Positions 1 to 11,743 of a DNA stretch of 64,000 nucleotides are shown here, piece by piece; the first letter of the stretch is position 1; every line of letters starts with the position of its first letter. The position numbers and the translations under genes were made by a program. The notes below the pieces were generated by a model. That model ran no database searches. It saw nothing but the letters and a program-made list of their open reading frames with translations, and had not been told where the DNA came from. Source of the DNA: Lamellibrachia satsuma (taxonomy: Eukaryota; Annelida; Polychaeta; Sabellida; Siboglinidae). Location of the stretch: NCBI GenBank assembly GCA_033239005.1, contig BSQZ01000022.1:2854501-2918500 (forward strand). The letters run 5' to 3'.

Positions 1-1660
1 CTTGTCCGGGAAGGCGGGAGTCGGGCATTCTTATACAGTGACCTGCCTTGGCTTGTCAGCTAGATACGTCCACGATAACGACAACGGCGAAACAACAGAC
101 TGGGGATGCTCTACAAAATCAACAGCGGCCTGGTAGACACAAGCAGATCAAACTTCTACAATCATTCGCACCCAAGAATAAGATGCGCGCAACACCTGTA
201 TCAGTAATATGTCCACCACCCAGCTCTTTATAATTCCTTCTTCCCCCGAGCCTTAGCAGACTGGAACCATCTTCCAGCCTCCACCACATCAGCAGTTATG
301 ACGCATTCACGTGAAACGTTCTGGGTCCTACTCGGCTGTATAGTTTGCACAACCCGCAGTCTTCGCATGCGATCCCTTGAAGCCCACGCGCTCGTGAATA
401 TAGTTTTTAGCTGTTTTGAACTACTGGTTTAATAAAATTTTAACTGTTTGGCGCTCAGATCGCTACATCCCATGACACGCTTCACAACAGGGCTAAATAC
501 ACCGACAAGAACCTAGCCCTTTATAAGCGGAATAAAAAGACGAAGAAGACACGCGCTGGCAAAAAACCAAAAGGTACACGTAAAATCATTGATTTATGAC
601 CAAACTGAATATGTTTTTATTCAAGTCTACGGACCATTATGAAACTGATGTCCACGTTTTATTAATTGCTTAAATGACACGTTCATAAGAAAGGATCAGA
701 CCACACTCAGTAGATGAAACACGGCCATCTGGACCCTAGCAGCCATGTGGTTATTTCATATACACACGCTGGAGTACGACTACCTTACACAGAACCAAGG
801 CGGCATTCTTTCTCGTGTAGGTTCAATGCCAGACACGCTTCGTTTAGTCACATGAAAGGGCGTTGCTTTGTCTACGCCCGGCTTGTCTGATTGTTTGACA
901 GCAGTTATGACCTTTGTGGCCGGCTTTATCTAAGCGCTGTCGCTGTGACTGGTATTGAGAATGAGTCTCTTCTACGACAGCAAGGCGCCGTTTAGTCGGT
1001 TAGACAGACGTCTTCGTATTGACAATTGGCATACGACACTTGGAATGTATTACAACACTTTGGGTACTGTTTGGCTCCTAATGCGTCATTATTAAAACTG
1101 CCTCTGCAACTCGATTTTTCGCTCGTCGCGTTTCAGACCAATTTCCCTAAAGGTCGAACCTATCTAATATCTAGTATCTAGCATCGACCACGACATGATA
1201 GCTCGTTTGTGCTAATGTGCCGTTTAGCGTTGATGAAATAATCGGATAAACTATTAAACAGTTTTATTAAACCGTATGAGCATGCTATTTATATTACTTA
1301 CATGGTATTTATTTGAGCACCCAATAACCTGATTCGAGATAGGTTACATTGATTGTGGATACAGTTTCAAAGAAGATGAAAGCGACCTGGCGGACAGTTT
1401 TTTTTTAACCACAAAAGGTGTTATTCACCAAACAAAAAGAGAATTGTTTAAATTGATGCTGTTCTCAGAAACGCACAAAAGGTGTGACTGAAAGCAAAAT
1501 GTCATTGCTTGAATACAAACGGTAAGTGTGCGGTTGGTGTAACCGACGCCATTATACTAGAACAACTTTGACAGGTTGAATAGACAAAACGCGTGACTGT
1601 GACAGGTAAAATGACTAGCTGGTTACACATGCTAAGATAAATTAATTGTTGTGTTTGCGT
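1..1660. other. No recognised gene
   Basis: I see only short ORFs with no recognisable domain and no repeat array in this AT-moderate stretch. It lies beyond the 3' end of receptor gene A and is probably intergenic. Confidence 0.5.
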
Positions 1661-1666
1661 TTACAA

Positions 1667-1697
1667 GCACGCACTCACGCACGCACGCACGCACACA

Positions 1698-1755
<58 letters not shown>

Positions 1756-1756
1756 A
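1667..1756. repeat. (ACGC)n then (AC)n microsatellite
   Basis: ACGC tetranucleotides grade into a pure AC run. The same compound ACGC/AC structure recurs at 25.7, 31.1, 34.35, 41.9 and 55.3 kb, so it is a genome-wide habit of this species. Confidence 0.95.
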
Positions 1757-2690
1757 CGGTCACTCACTTTCTTCTACTACATTGGTTCTGGTAACCGGTG
1801 TTAGTTTTGTCAACGGTGATAAACAAGTCATATGGAGACGACGCGTGGGTTACAACGACAAGAGGGTTCAGCCTACTGTTACCTTTCCCATTGGTGACCA
1901 TGTTAACGTTTTGCACGATTATAAGAAAACGGGACCATAAAAATATTATGAAACGTCTTTCTTGCCGTTGTCATCATCTCACTGACATGCTGGTAGAGTT
2001 TTGTCAAAATCACATATTTCTAACCCTTTTAAAACGGCTGAACGTGCCATACCCGTCAATATTTACCAATTTCTGCATAAATTACTACGCACACGTGCCT
2101 TGTGGCGAAGCAATTGCCAAAAAACTTTCCGCCTATTTAAATCATCTAAAAATCCACGGTTACACTGCTAACATGTTCTACCAGCAAACTTGCCAATGTG
2201 TCTGCTCAAATGCAGTTATGTCAGATGATATGATTTTTTTAAAATTACATTTATCTAAAATTACTGTGCCCTACCTTCGTCTGTAACACACCAGGAAGTC
2301 TAACTGAGGCATGATCCCAACAGTATACACGTTGACCTACCGACCCGTGCTACCGGAAGTAGGCTATGACCGGAAGTTCAGTGCCTGCGAGCCGATATCG
2401 CCGATCGCCTATTTTTCGATGAAATGCCACGCAGCCGAATTCGCAGATTCCGTTTTGCAACGTCTATTGTTAATGGCTGGAAGCTACGTCATTGACGAAA
2501 ATTGGCCAATGAGGACAAACTTTACAAAACATACGCGTTCGGTTGTTGTTATGTCAGTGATGCGTAGATTTGAATGCTTTTGAGCGCAAACTAAACCCGG
2601 AAGTCGTAACCAACAACCGAAATGTCGTATGTTTACCAGCTTAAACCTATCGGATGATAATCAAAGCACATATGTCGGTGAACGAGAGTC
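1757..2690. other. No recognised gene; one open frame of about 160 codons
   Basis: A plus-strand open frame spans about 1798 to 2286 but begins at a non-ATG codon, has no domain I recognise and no convincing splice context. I treat it as chance. Confidence 0.4.
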
Positions 2691-2698
2691 ATGTTGTG

Positions 2699-3010
2699 TT
2701 ACCTGACTAGTACGTACGGGAAGGCAATGTTACCTGACTATTACGTGCGGGAAGGCAATGTTACCTGACTATTACGTAAGGGAAGGCAATGTTACCTGAC
2801 TATTACGTGCGGGAAGGCAATGTTACCTGACTATTACGTACGGGAAGGCAATGTTACCTGACTATTACGTACGGGAAGGCAATGTTACCTGACTATTACG
2901 TGCGGGAAGGCAATGTTACCTGACTATTACGTACGGGAAGGCAATGTTACCTGACTATTACGTACGGGAAGGCAATGTTACCTGACTATTACGTACGGGA
3001 AGGCAATGTT
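2699..3010. repeat. 31-bp tandem repeat, about 10 copies
   Basis: The unit reads ACCTGACTATTACGTRC followed by GGGAAGGCAATGTT. Copies are nearly identical. The second half of the unit equals the outer end of the terminal inverted repeat of the element that begins where the array stops (about 2996), so the array appears to have grown from the element's left junction. Confidence 0.95.
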
Positions 3011-3945
3011 AGTTGAGCCATTTTTTTAATATTATTTTTGATATCTAGGGCACAATCATATTGATAAGTCAATATAGTTTTTACTCACATAAACAATCCT
3101 TATTAGTATATCATTTATACCAAAATAATATATTTAGTATGCTTAGATAATTATATGTAGCTGATTATCTATGCTTATGTTATCTTGGTATAAAATCATC
3201 TTGGGTAGATAAGCTGGCTCAACTAACACTTAGTGTGGAGTAAGCCACAAGGACAGTGTAGCGTAAGTTGAATAAATGCTTTATTTGTCTAATTTGCCAA
3301 GGCCTAAAATTTCATAACAACTCAGCCAATACAGATATAATTGGCACAACACGTCTCTTACAAGTCTACACGCTTAATTAATAAGTCGACATACTTAATT
3401 AATATAGATTTATAGGCCAATCGCAACCAAAGTCGCTAACTGCTAATATGTTGCCTTGTAGTTATCCGATGTCCCAATTTGTTCGGAAATTAATTCCTCG
3501 ATATATTTTGGGGTAAATGACACTCGTCTTCGTTCTTTGACTGCTGTTCAACTAATCCTCCTTTGGGCATTGGGAGGTTCAATTACCCCCTTTCAACAAT
3601 TCATTAAATTTCATTAATGCGCGAAGTGATGTAAATAATCTTCTTCCATGTGCATTGTTAAACCATTTGTAAGTGCACAGACAGTAAAGTCTGGTCACGT
3701 GCGTTGACAATTTACCCACCAGTAGATATTAATCACAATCACCAAAAGTTTCGAAAAACATCAAAAACATTTAACTCATATCTTCTGACCGTTGTAAGTT
3801 GTAACACACGGCGCTTATTGTACGTCAATCGTGGTCTAATAACATGTTCAATCACTGGGTGGTACCATGTAAGTGTCGCTCCTGTAGTTTCCTGGGAAAC
3901 ATGGGTGGCTCAACTAACCCTGTGGCTAATCACTGCCTTCCCCTA
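2996..3945. mobile_element. Non-autonomous TIR element, copy 1
   Basis: The left end reads GGGAAGGCAATGTTAGTTGA. The right end, read on the minus strand, begins GGGGAAGGCAGTGATTAGCC. The interior matches 23889-24795 through most of its length (shared blocks include the TTTTTACTCACATAAAC region, the GTAAGTGCACAG region and the TTTCCTGGGAAACATG region). It carries no transposase ORF. I infer a MITE-like DNA transposon; the superfamily is not clear from the ends. Confidence 0.7.
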
Positions 3946-4032
3946 TGTGGAATTAAATAGCAAAGTATCCATTTCCAGAAATATATAGTTTACTTAGTGA
4001 ACTGTGCTCATTTAAACACATAAAATACTAGT

Positions 4033-4458
4033 TTAGAACAACGTGTTGTTAAAAAGGTCTTGTATTTCTTGGACGTCATCGCAATTTGGGTTGGCACTGA
4101 AACGGTTATATTCTATGTATGCGACAAATACTGTTTGCTGCAATACTTGTGACATTTTCATGATGAGTAAAATTTGGCCAAACACAATATTAATGTGTTG
4201 TAGGAAATCTGATCGCGAGATGTAATAATCGTAGATAGCAAAAGCCTGACCCACCGCGGCACGTAAGTCATTTGATATACAGAGGAACTCTTTAACGACA
4301 AACGTCGACCAAGTTGACGGAATCTTCAAAACAGAGTAGACGTGTACTCGGCCAAAGAATACTACGCATAGTATATGGACACATTGAAAGCCAATATCAC
4401 GTTCCCACTGAACAGCTCGGTTATCTTGCAAGTTTAACGTTTTAGACCAGAATACCAA
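4033..4458 (-). CDS. Unidentified ORF, about 141 codons
   Basis: An open minus-strand frame ends at a stop near 4033. It contains two hydrophobic stretches, around CVHILCVVFF and INIVFGQILLIM, so a membrane protein fragment is possible. I do not recognise the family. A diverged copy of the last 80 or so codons lies at 28855-29060 in the same orientation but with frame breaks. The shared sequence could equally be a repeat element rather than a gene. No upstream exon was found. Confidence 0.25.
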   Translation of the reverse strand: MVFWSKTLNLQDNRAVQWERDIGFQCVHILCVVFFGRVHVYSVLKIPSTWSTFVVKEFLCISNDLRAAVGQAFAIYDYYISRSDFLQHINIVFGQILLIMKMSQVLQQTVFVAYIEYNRFSANPNCDDVQEIQDLFNNTLF

Positions 4459-4483
4459 CAGGCCACCGCTTATAAATTATGTA

Positions 4484-4533
4484 TATGATGATGTTGATGA
4501 TGATGATGAAGGTGATGATGATGATGATGATGA
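4484..4533. repeat. (TGA)n microsatellite
   Basis: An imperfect TGA/GAT trinucleotide run, followed by C-rich low-complexity sequence to about 4575. Confidence 0.9.
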
Positions 4534-4575
4534 ACCGGTGGGGGGGCAACTGCCCTCCTTGCCCCCCCCCCGCGG

Positions 4576-6795
4576 ACACCCACGGGCAATGATGACGACA
4601 CACCGCAGCATCACGGCGTCAACGTGGCAGGTCTATGTCGTGCGTGCTACAACGGAAGTTTGACCAATGTCAAGAGAATGAATTCACTGGCTTACCAACT
4701 ACGTCATCGAATATGTGACACTTTCTTCTTTAGGAGTTTTTTAGTTTTCTATGCGCCAGTGTCACGCCTGCACGTCTTGTCCACAAATGCCGCTACAACG
4801 GTATTCAATCAACGTTTGTTTTCTCCGAGTGACCTCAAGGAAATGACGTCATCACAACGCGGGAGCGACGGAATAGCAACCGCAACGTAACGCGTCCGCT
4901 CGTGTCTGATGCTTGACACGTTACGTACATACATACGTGTTACGTACATACTCAGCAACAGGAGGCCGCCATCTAACGGCTAAGACATCAACGAGTGATA
5001 GCATTGAACATCTGCAGCCAGGCGGGTAGATGGTTTCTCTTATTCGACTCTCGCTCGCCTTAGTGAATTCGCCGAGAAGAGAGTCTGGCAGCAGAGGCGT
5101 GATCTCGTTATTACTCACTACTCCATTTTGTGCAGGCGTAAAGCGTTCCCGTAAACCGCCAGCAGCCAATCAGCGTCATTGTCGAGATTCCACATTAAAA
5201 TTTTGTTTTACCTTATTCAACTTTTCAGTCGAACAATTGTGTCAATATAATCAAAGTTAATTGCATCGTATAAACTGATATAAGTTCACTCTTATTTTAT
5301 GAATTAGCCAAATGCCCGGATGACATCGTAATTAGCTAATTATGTATGCACCCAGAATGTTGGTGCATACATAATTTCCGTTACAGTGAAAAGTACACTT
5401 TGCATCAAGGCGATGATGTATGCGACAAACGGTGGCGCCACAGCATCGAGCCTGGGTAATCGAGGCTAGCGAGTAGGCAGATTCTGTGGCTTGTCCCTGT
5501 GACCGCCTACGTAATGAAAATGGACGGCTGCAAATCCGAGGAAGAAAACAAGGTAGAAAAACTTACCAAACGATATTCATATCACAAGCCCTGTCTTCGC
5601 ATAGATAATTACGGGAATCAGATAATTACATTTAAGTGAAACTGGTTCTTCGTGGCGCTACAACTGTTGTGAGATTAATGATTCGCTCATACTTTACATA
5701 ACGATTTTTCACCATTAATAATTATGAAAACAATAATGAATCATACTTTAGTAATGGAATCCCTGTGTGATCGTGACATCTGCTTACGAGGGGATTATCT
5801 TAACGCAATAGACCTTCTTGATGGAAAACTTTGACCGCTGGTTTCACGTAGCGGTTAGCGTGATGCGGTTTTGGATAATCATTGTCAGGCGAAGGATAAC
5901 GCCACATCCAGACACGACGACCACGTAACGGTGACACGACGACCACGTAACGGTGACATGACAGCCACGTGTAGTGTTCCATGTCTTATACTTAGATAGT
6001 TTCACGCTTGTCTACACATTGCAACGAGTTTGATCATGTTCAACTTGGTGTGAGTTACAACCGCCATTATACAAGTCAGTCATCCGCTACAAGTCTATGA
6101 TAATCTTACTGTTTTGCTAACGGTGCCTACACATACTTATTGTACCACTGTATTATGTCACCAGTTGCGCGTTAGAGTCACACTAATGCCCCACAAAGTT
6201 GACATGTCCATATTGTATCGTGATTGTTTGTGATCAAAGTACGATGGCAGAAACGTTAGACATGACAAGTATATACTATTCCGGGTTTACCGTATCTGAA
6301 ACGTTTTCTGTGCTGCAAACAATGGGGATGTTTAGACCCTCGTCTCCAGCTCACAACAGGTCCCCGCGTCCTGTATGGCCAACTTCCGAATCCATTGCGA
6401 TGTGTTATGGCTCACGTAAAAATGGCTCAGTGCAGCATGACGCGAATCTCTGGTGGAGTTGATTAATATTATAATAATGTTTTATTGCTCCAGTCAGCCG
6501 ATTACACAGGCAACGAAATGTTAATATCAGCTTTATGTATAAGCACTATCGAATCCCCACCAAGTGCGGTAAGGATCGACCATTTAACAGCTCTGCTTTA
6601 TGGTCGTGCCACACGGAGATCACTTGTGCTGCCCACTGTTCTATACGCTTGTGTAAGCGTGACAGCCTCGTTGTTCATGTACGAAATCAGTTGATCAGTT
6701 CATCTCCGCGTGTCGCTACAAGCAAACCTTCATATAAAGCCTCATTGTGTAGGTCCTCACCTAATGCACTTTATGACGTAGGTGAATTGGTGTGA
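4576..6795. other. No recognised gene
   Basis: Only short unrelated ORFs are present. A small 22-bp direct duplication (CGACGACCACGTAACGGTGA) lies near 5918-5960. Nothing here looks like a receptor exon on either strand. Confidence 0.45.
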
Positions 6796-7125
6796 ATGCG
6801 ACAGAAGAATGGCTGTGACATTGAAAACCAAGATTTACAAGACCGTAGCGAAGCCTATTAAGACATAAGGTGCAGAAACGTCGACCGTACATAAGAACTA
6901 CGAAAGGGTATTTGAGAGAGCAGATATAAGAATGTTGAGATGTATTGAAGGAGTGTGTTTTATAGAGAGAAACGAAACGAAGACACATGGAAGGAGACAG
7001 GTGTGATGTGGTGTGGTGTGGGGTGGTGTGGTGTGGTGTGATGTGCATGTACGACTAACTGAGAAGAACAGACTGCGGTGGTCTGTGAGTGTTATACGTA
7101 AAGAACACGCCAATGCTACAAAGAA
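6796..7125 (+). pseudogene. LINE reverse transcriptase C-terminal fragment
   Basis: The plus strand encodes pieces typical of the region after the reverse transcriptase domain of RTE/CR1-like LINEs: LKTKIYKTVAKPI, GAETSTV, a LERTEMRMLRWM-like stretch (here FERADIRMLRCIEG), then EKNRLRWSVSVIRKE running into NATKKAWRLPV. Stops interrupt it. The usual family pattern is an RLRWxGHVxRR motif followed by a basic GRPKxRW motif. The first half leads into the 64-bp array, and the rest of the pattern reappears after the array. Confidence 0.65.
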
Positions 7126-9690
7126 GGCGTGGAGGCTGCCGGTGGTTCGTGCACGTTAGACGCAGAGAAGACGCCAATGCTACAAAGAAGGCGTGGAGGC
7201 TGCCGGTGGTTCGTGCACGTTATACGTAGAGAAGGCGCCAATGCTACAAAGAAGAAGTGGAGGCTGCCGGTGGTTCGTGCGCGTTGTACGCAGAGAAGGC
7301 GCCAATGCTGCAGAGAACGCGTGGACGCTGCCGGTGGTTCGTGCGCGTTATACGCAGAGAAGGCGCCAATGCTGCAGAGAACGCGTGGACGCTGCCGGTG
7401 GTTCGTGCGCGTCATACGCAGAGAAGGCGCCAATGCTGCAGAGAACGCGTGGACGCTGTCGGTGGTTCGTGCGCGTCATACGCAGAGAAGGCGCCAATGC
7501 TGCAGAGAACGCGTGGACGCTGCCGTTGGTTCGTGCGCGTCATACGCAGAGAAGGCGCCAATGCTGCAGAGAACGCGTGGACGCTGCCGTTGGTTCGTGC
7601 GCGTCATACGCAGAGAAGGCGCCAATGCTGCAGAGAACGCGTGGACGCTGCCGGTGGTTCGTGCGCGTCATACGCAGAGAAGGCGCCAATGCTACAAAGA
7701 AGGGGTGGACGCTGCCGGTGGTTCGTGCGCGTCATACGCAGAGAAGGCGCCAATGCTGCAGAGAACGCGTGGACGCTGCCGGTGGTTCGTGCGCGTCATA
7801 CGCAGAGAAGGCGCCAATGCTGCAGAGAACGCGTGGACGCTGCCGGTGGTTCGTGCGCGTCATACGCAGAGAAGGCGCCAATGCTACAGAGAACGCGTGG
7901 ACGCTGCCGGTGGTTCGTGCGCGTCATACGCAGAGAAGGCGCCAATGCTACAGAGAAGGCGCGGAGGCTGCCGGTGGTTCGTTCGCCTCATACGCAGAGA
8001 AGGCGCCAATGCTACAGAGAAGGCGCGGAGGCTGCCGGTGGTTCGTGCGCGTCATACGCAGAGAAGACGACAATGCAACAAAGAAGGCGTGGAGGCTGCC
8101 GGCTACAGAGAAGGCGTGGAGGCTGCCGGTGGTTCGTGCGCGTCATACGCAGAGAAGGCGCCAATGGTACAGAGAAGGCGTGGAGGCTGCCGGTGGTTCG
8201 TGCACGTCATACGCAGAGAAGGCGCCAATGCTACAGAGAAGGCGTGGAGGCTGCCGGTGGTTCGTGCACGTCATACGCAGAGAAGGCGCCAATGCTACAG
8301 AGAAGGCGTGGAGGCTGCCGGTGGTTCGTGCACGTCATACGCAGAGAAGGCGCCAATGCTACAGAGACGGCGTGGAGGCTGCCGGTGGTTCGTGCACGTC
8401 ATTCGCCGAGAAGGCGCCAATGCAACAGAGAAGGCGTGGAGGCTGCCGGTGGTTCGTGCACGTTAGACGCATAGAAGGCGCCAATGCTATAAAGAAGGAA
8501 TGGAGGCTGCCGGTGGTTCGTGCACGTTAGACGCAGAGAAGGCGCCAATGCTACAAAGAAGGGGTGGAGGCTGCCGGTGGTTCGTGCGCGTTATACGCAG
8601 AGAAGGCGCCAATGCTACAAAGAACGCGCGGAGGCTGCCGGTGGTTCGTGCGCGTCATACGCAGAGAAGGCGCCAATGCTACAGAGAAGGCGCGGAGGCT
8701 GCCGGTGGTTCGTTCGCCTCATACGCAGAGAAGGCGCCAATGCTACAGAGAAGGCGCGGAGGCTGCCGGTGGTTCGTGCGCGTCATACGCAGAGAAGACG
8801 ACAATGCAACAAAGAAGGCGTGGAGGCTGCCGGCGGTTCGTGCGCGTCATACGTATAGAAGGCGCCAATGCTACAAAGAAGGCGTGGAGGCTGCCGGTGG
8901 TTCGTGCGCGTCATTCGCAGAGAAGGAGCCAGTGCTACAAAGAAGGCGTGGAGGCTGCCGGTGGTTCGTTCGCGTCATACGCAGAGAAGGCGCCAATGCT
9001 ACAAAGAAGGCGTGGAGGCTGCCGGTGGTTCGTGCACGCCATACGCAGACAAGGCGCCAATGCTACAGAGAAGGCGTGGGGGCTGCCGGTGGTTCGTGCA
9101 AGTGATACGCAGAGAAGGCGCCAATGCTACAAAGAAGGCGCGGAGGCTGCCGGTGGTTCGTGCGCGTTATACGCAGAGAAGGCGCCAATGCTACAGAGAA
9201 GGCGCGGAGGCTGCCGGCGGTTCGTGCACGTCATACGCAGAGAAGGCGCCAATGCTACAGAGAAGGCGTGGAGGCTGCCGGTAGTTCGTGCACGTCATTC
9301 GCAGAGAAGGCGCCAATGCTACAGAGAAGGCGTGGAGGCTGCCGGTGGTTCGTGCACGTCATTCGCAGAGAAGGCGCCAATGCTACAGAGAAGGCGTGGA
9401 GGCTGCCGGTGGTTCGTGCACGTTATACGCAGAGAAGACGCCAATGCTACAAAGAGAGTGTGGAGGTTGCCGGTGGTTCGTGCACGTTATTCGCAGAGAA
9501 GACGCCAATGCTACAGAGAAGGCGTGGAGGCTGCCGGTGGTTCGTGCACGTTATTCGCAGAGAAGGCGCCAATGCTACAGAGAAGGCGTGGAGGCTGCCG
9601 GTGGTTCGTGCACGTTACACGCAGAGAAGGCGCCAATGCTACAAAGAAAGTGTGGAGGCTGTCGGTGGACGGCAGCGCAGGAGAAGACAA
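7105..9690. repeat. 64-bp minisatellite, about 40 copies
   Basis: Units begin GCCAATGCTACAGAGAAGGC and include GGAGGCTGCCGGTGGTTCGT. Copies fall into sub-blocks sharing variants (ACGCGTGGACGCT in 7315-7930, GCGCGGAGGCT and GCGTGGAGGCT later). 64 is one more than a multiple of three, so a stop-free unit is open in all three plus frames. The long plus-strand ORFs of up to 445 codons here are a consequence of this and not genes. Confidence 0.97.
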
Positions 9691-9790
9691 AGGATCAGAT
9701 TGACTGTGTCTGGAGTAGACGGACATTAGTTACGTAAGGTACACAATAGTATACAGAGGTGATTTTGGTATAAAGTTAACAACAGTCCTA
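9640..9790 (+). pseudogene. LINE fragment continuing beyond the 64-bp array
   Basis: After the last unit the plus strand encodes GGRQRRRRQRIRLTVSGVDG, matching the basic motif that normally follows RLRWxGHVxRR in LINE C-termini. Together with 6796-7125 it brackets the array, which shows that the array arose inside one LINE copy. Confidence 0.55.
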
Positions 9791-10660
9791 TTTGCTTAAT
9801 TCTGGTCGTAAAGATCGAATCCATGTGACGGCGTTCACACTTAATTTCCTTCTAATTCATAGTTCATATAGTTGATATACAGTAATTAATTATTATATAA
9901 TATCACATTTTAATGACATGATTGAACTGTAGTTCAATATTACACTAACGAATGGAACTCAAAACTGTTTCCAGAATTCACGTTCATAACAAGTGACAGT
10001 TTGACAAACACAGAACAACATATGCCTATATATGAGACTCGATTCTCAGAAAACAGTTTGCTTTGCAGAGCAGGCCGTCGAATGTTGGGTCGCCCAGTTC
10101 TGTTTATTGTATTCGTTGAACAATGTTTGTACAGTGTACATATCAAATATCTTCAACAATTTGAGCATGTTTTGTTGCACTAATATGCATCGTACAAGCC
10201 CTAAACAAGGCGTTGGATTCAATCTATTTTCTCGAATGAAGCATTATGTTCACGATACGCTGTAACAAACACGTACAACGGAACGCGCACCAAAGCTACA
10301 CAACGCGGTATTTTATTAATATTTACGCAGCTAGTTTACAATGGATGAATTAATTGTATGTGGCTACTTGTGTTAGGCTGTGCACGGGTGTGGTCACGTG
10401 ACAACACTAGACACTTACCAGCTATGGGAATTCATTTTATTACGACCAAATCGAAAAAGTAACTGTTTTATTCACAGGGCCAAATCTTGGCTCCATTATG
10501 GTATACAAAAATCTGGATTTGGCCATGCATCAGTAATCATCAAACTTTCTGAACGCATAACCTTAATGGTGTGTCGGTGTAGGAAAGTTGTGATAATAAT
10601 AATGAGGGTACGATATTAATATTGTATTCTACTTTTTTCTTGATGGTGTACCCCACTACT
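9791..10660. other. No recognised gene
   Basis: AT-rich sequence with short ORFs only. I see no repeat array and no splice-bounded coding segment. Confidence 0.45.
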
Positions 10661-10663
10661 CCG

Positions 10664-10913
10664 ACGTACTAGCCATGGTGAGCACATCACGTGCTAGCCA
10701 TGGTCAGCACATCACGTACTAGCCATGGTGAGCACATCACGTGCTAGCCATGGTCAGCACATCACGTACTAGCCATGGTCAGCACATCACGTACTAGCCA
10801 TGGTCAGCACATCACGTACTAGCCATGGTCAGCACATCACGTACTAGCCATGGTCAGTACATCATGTACTAGCCATGGTCAGCATATCACGTACTAGCCA
10901 TGGTCAGCACATC
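10664..10913. repeat. 25-bp tandem repeat, about 10 copies
   Basis: The unit is ACTAGCCATGGTCAGCACAT plus CACGT. The first copies alternate TGGTG/TGGTC, which suggests a dimeric stage in its growth. Confidence 0.95.
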
Positions 10914-11249
10914 GTGGAGGTGCCGTGCGTGTTTCACGCTATATTTATATATCAAAACCAAATTATTAGTGTCACTTTAATTTATCTATTAACATAATGT
11001 TTTTATAATCTGGTCAGATCCGAAGTTAACGTTTTGAACGCAATCACAGTTTAAATACTATACACATTTGATGTATATATGTATCACCAGGCGTCGCTAA
11101 CATAGTATGACATTTAACAGCACATTCGCTAGGTGTCGCTAGCACATTCATCAGAAGATACTGTCTGCAAAGCTGCGAAACTTAATCACAAATGTTGATA
11201 TCTCATATTTATTATAAGACCACCCTGTCGTCCGATATTGTAGTTACAC

Positions 11250-11328
11250 ATAACAAGAATCACGCGTAACAGAATCACGCATAACATAATCACGCATAAC
11301 AGAATCACGTATAACAGAATCACGCATC
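11250..11328. repeat. 15-bp tandem repeat, about 5 copies
   Basis: The unit is AACAGAATCACGCAT with single-base variants. Confidence 0.85.
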
Positions 11329-11743
11329 ATGCGTTCGTGGGTGATGTCAGTTGTCCCGGCTAATGCGACAGGTCGCTTCCGGTTCTTGTGATATCTTCGC
11401 TAGTCGATGGTGGCGCTCCTAACGTACTTTAGAATTTTTTATAATGCTCCCAATGTCAGAGAGTTGTCTGATGGTATCTCGGCACATGTTAATAACACCG
11501 GCTTTCTCTAACTCAGGAGCAATCTCCAACTTTCGTCCACGCGACCAACTGTGAACAAGATATATAATTATACAGTATGTCGTAATTAAAAACAACAGAT
11601 TATGGGAATTTTTTTTAATTTTTGCAAATATTTGTTTGTAGAGTATAGAAACAACTGGGTTCCGACAGGAATATACAAATATTCAATACTAAGAGGAGAA
11701 TGCGAAATAAACATCGCAGGATATTTAAAGATAAACTCTTGTA

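Noticed and set aside
1798..2286. A 162-codon ORF on the plus strand
   Set aside because: Begins with a non-ATG codon, no recognisable domain, no splice sites or neighbouring support.
2699..3010. CRISPR-like direct repeats
   Set aside because: The 31-bp copies are head-to-tail with no unique spacers, and the DNA is from an animal. The same holds for the 25-, 44- and 46-bp arrays.
7129..9729. Several plus-strand ORFs of 140 to 445 codons rich in R, A, G and C
   Set aside because: They are produced by the stop-free 64-bp repeat, which opens all three frames; no start context, splice structure or domain supports a protein.
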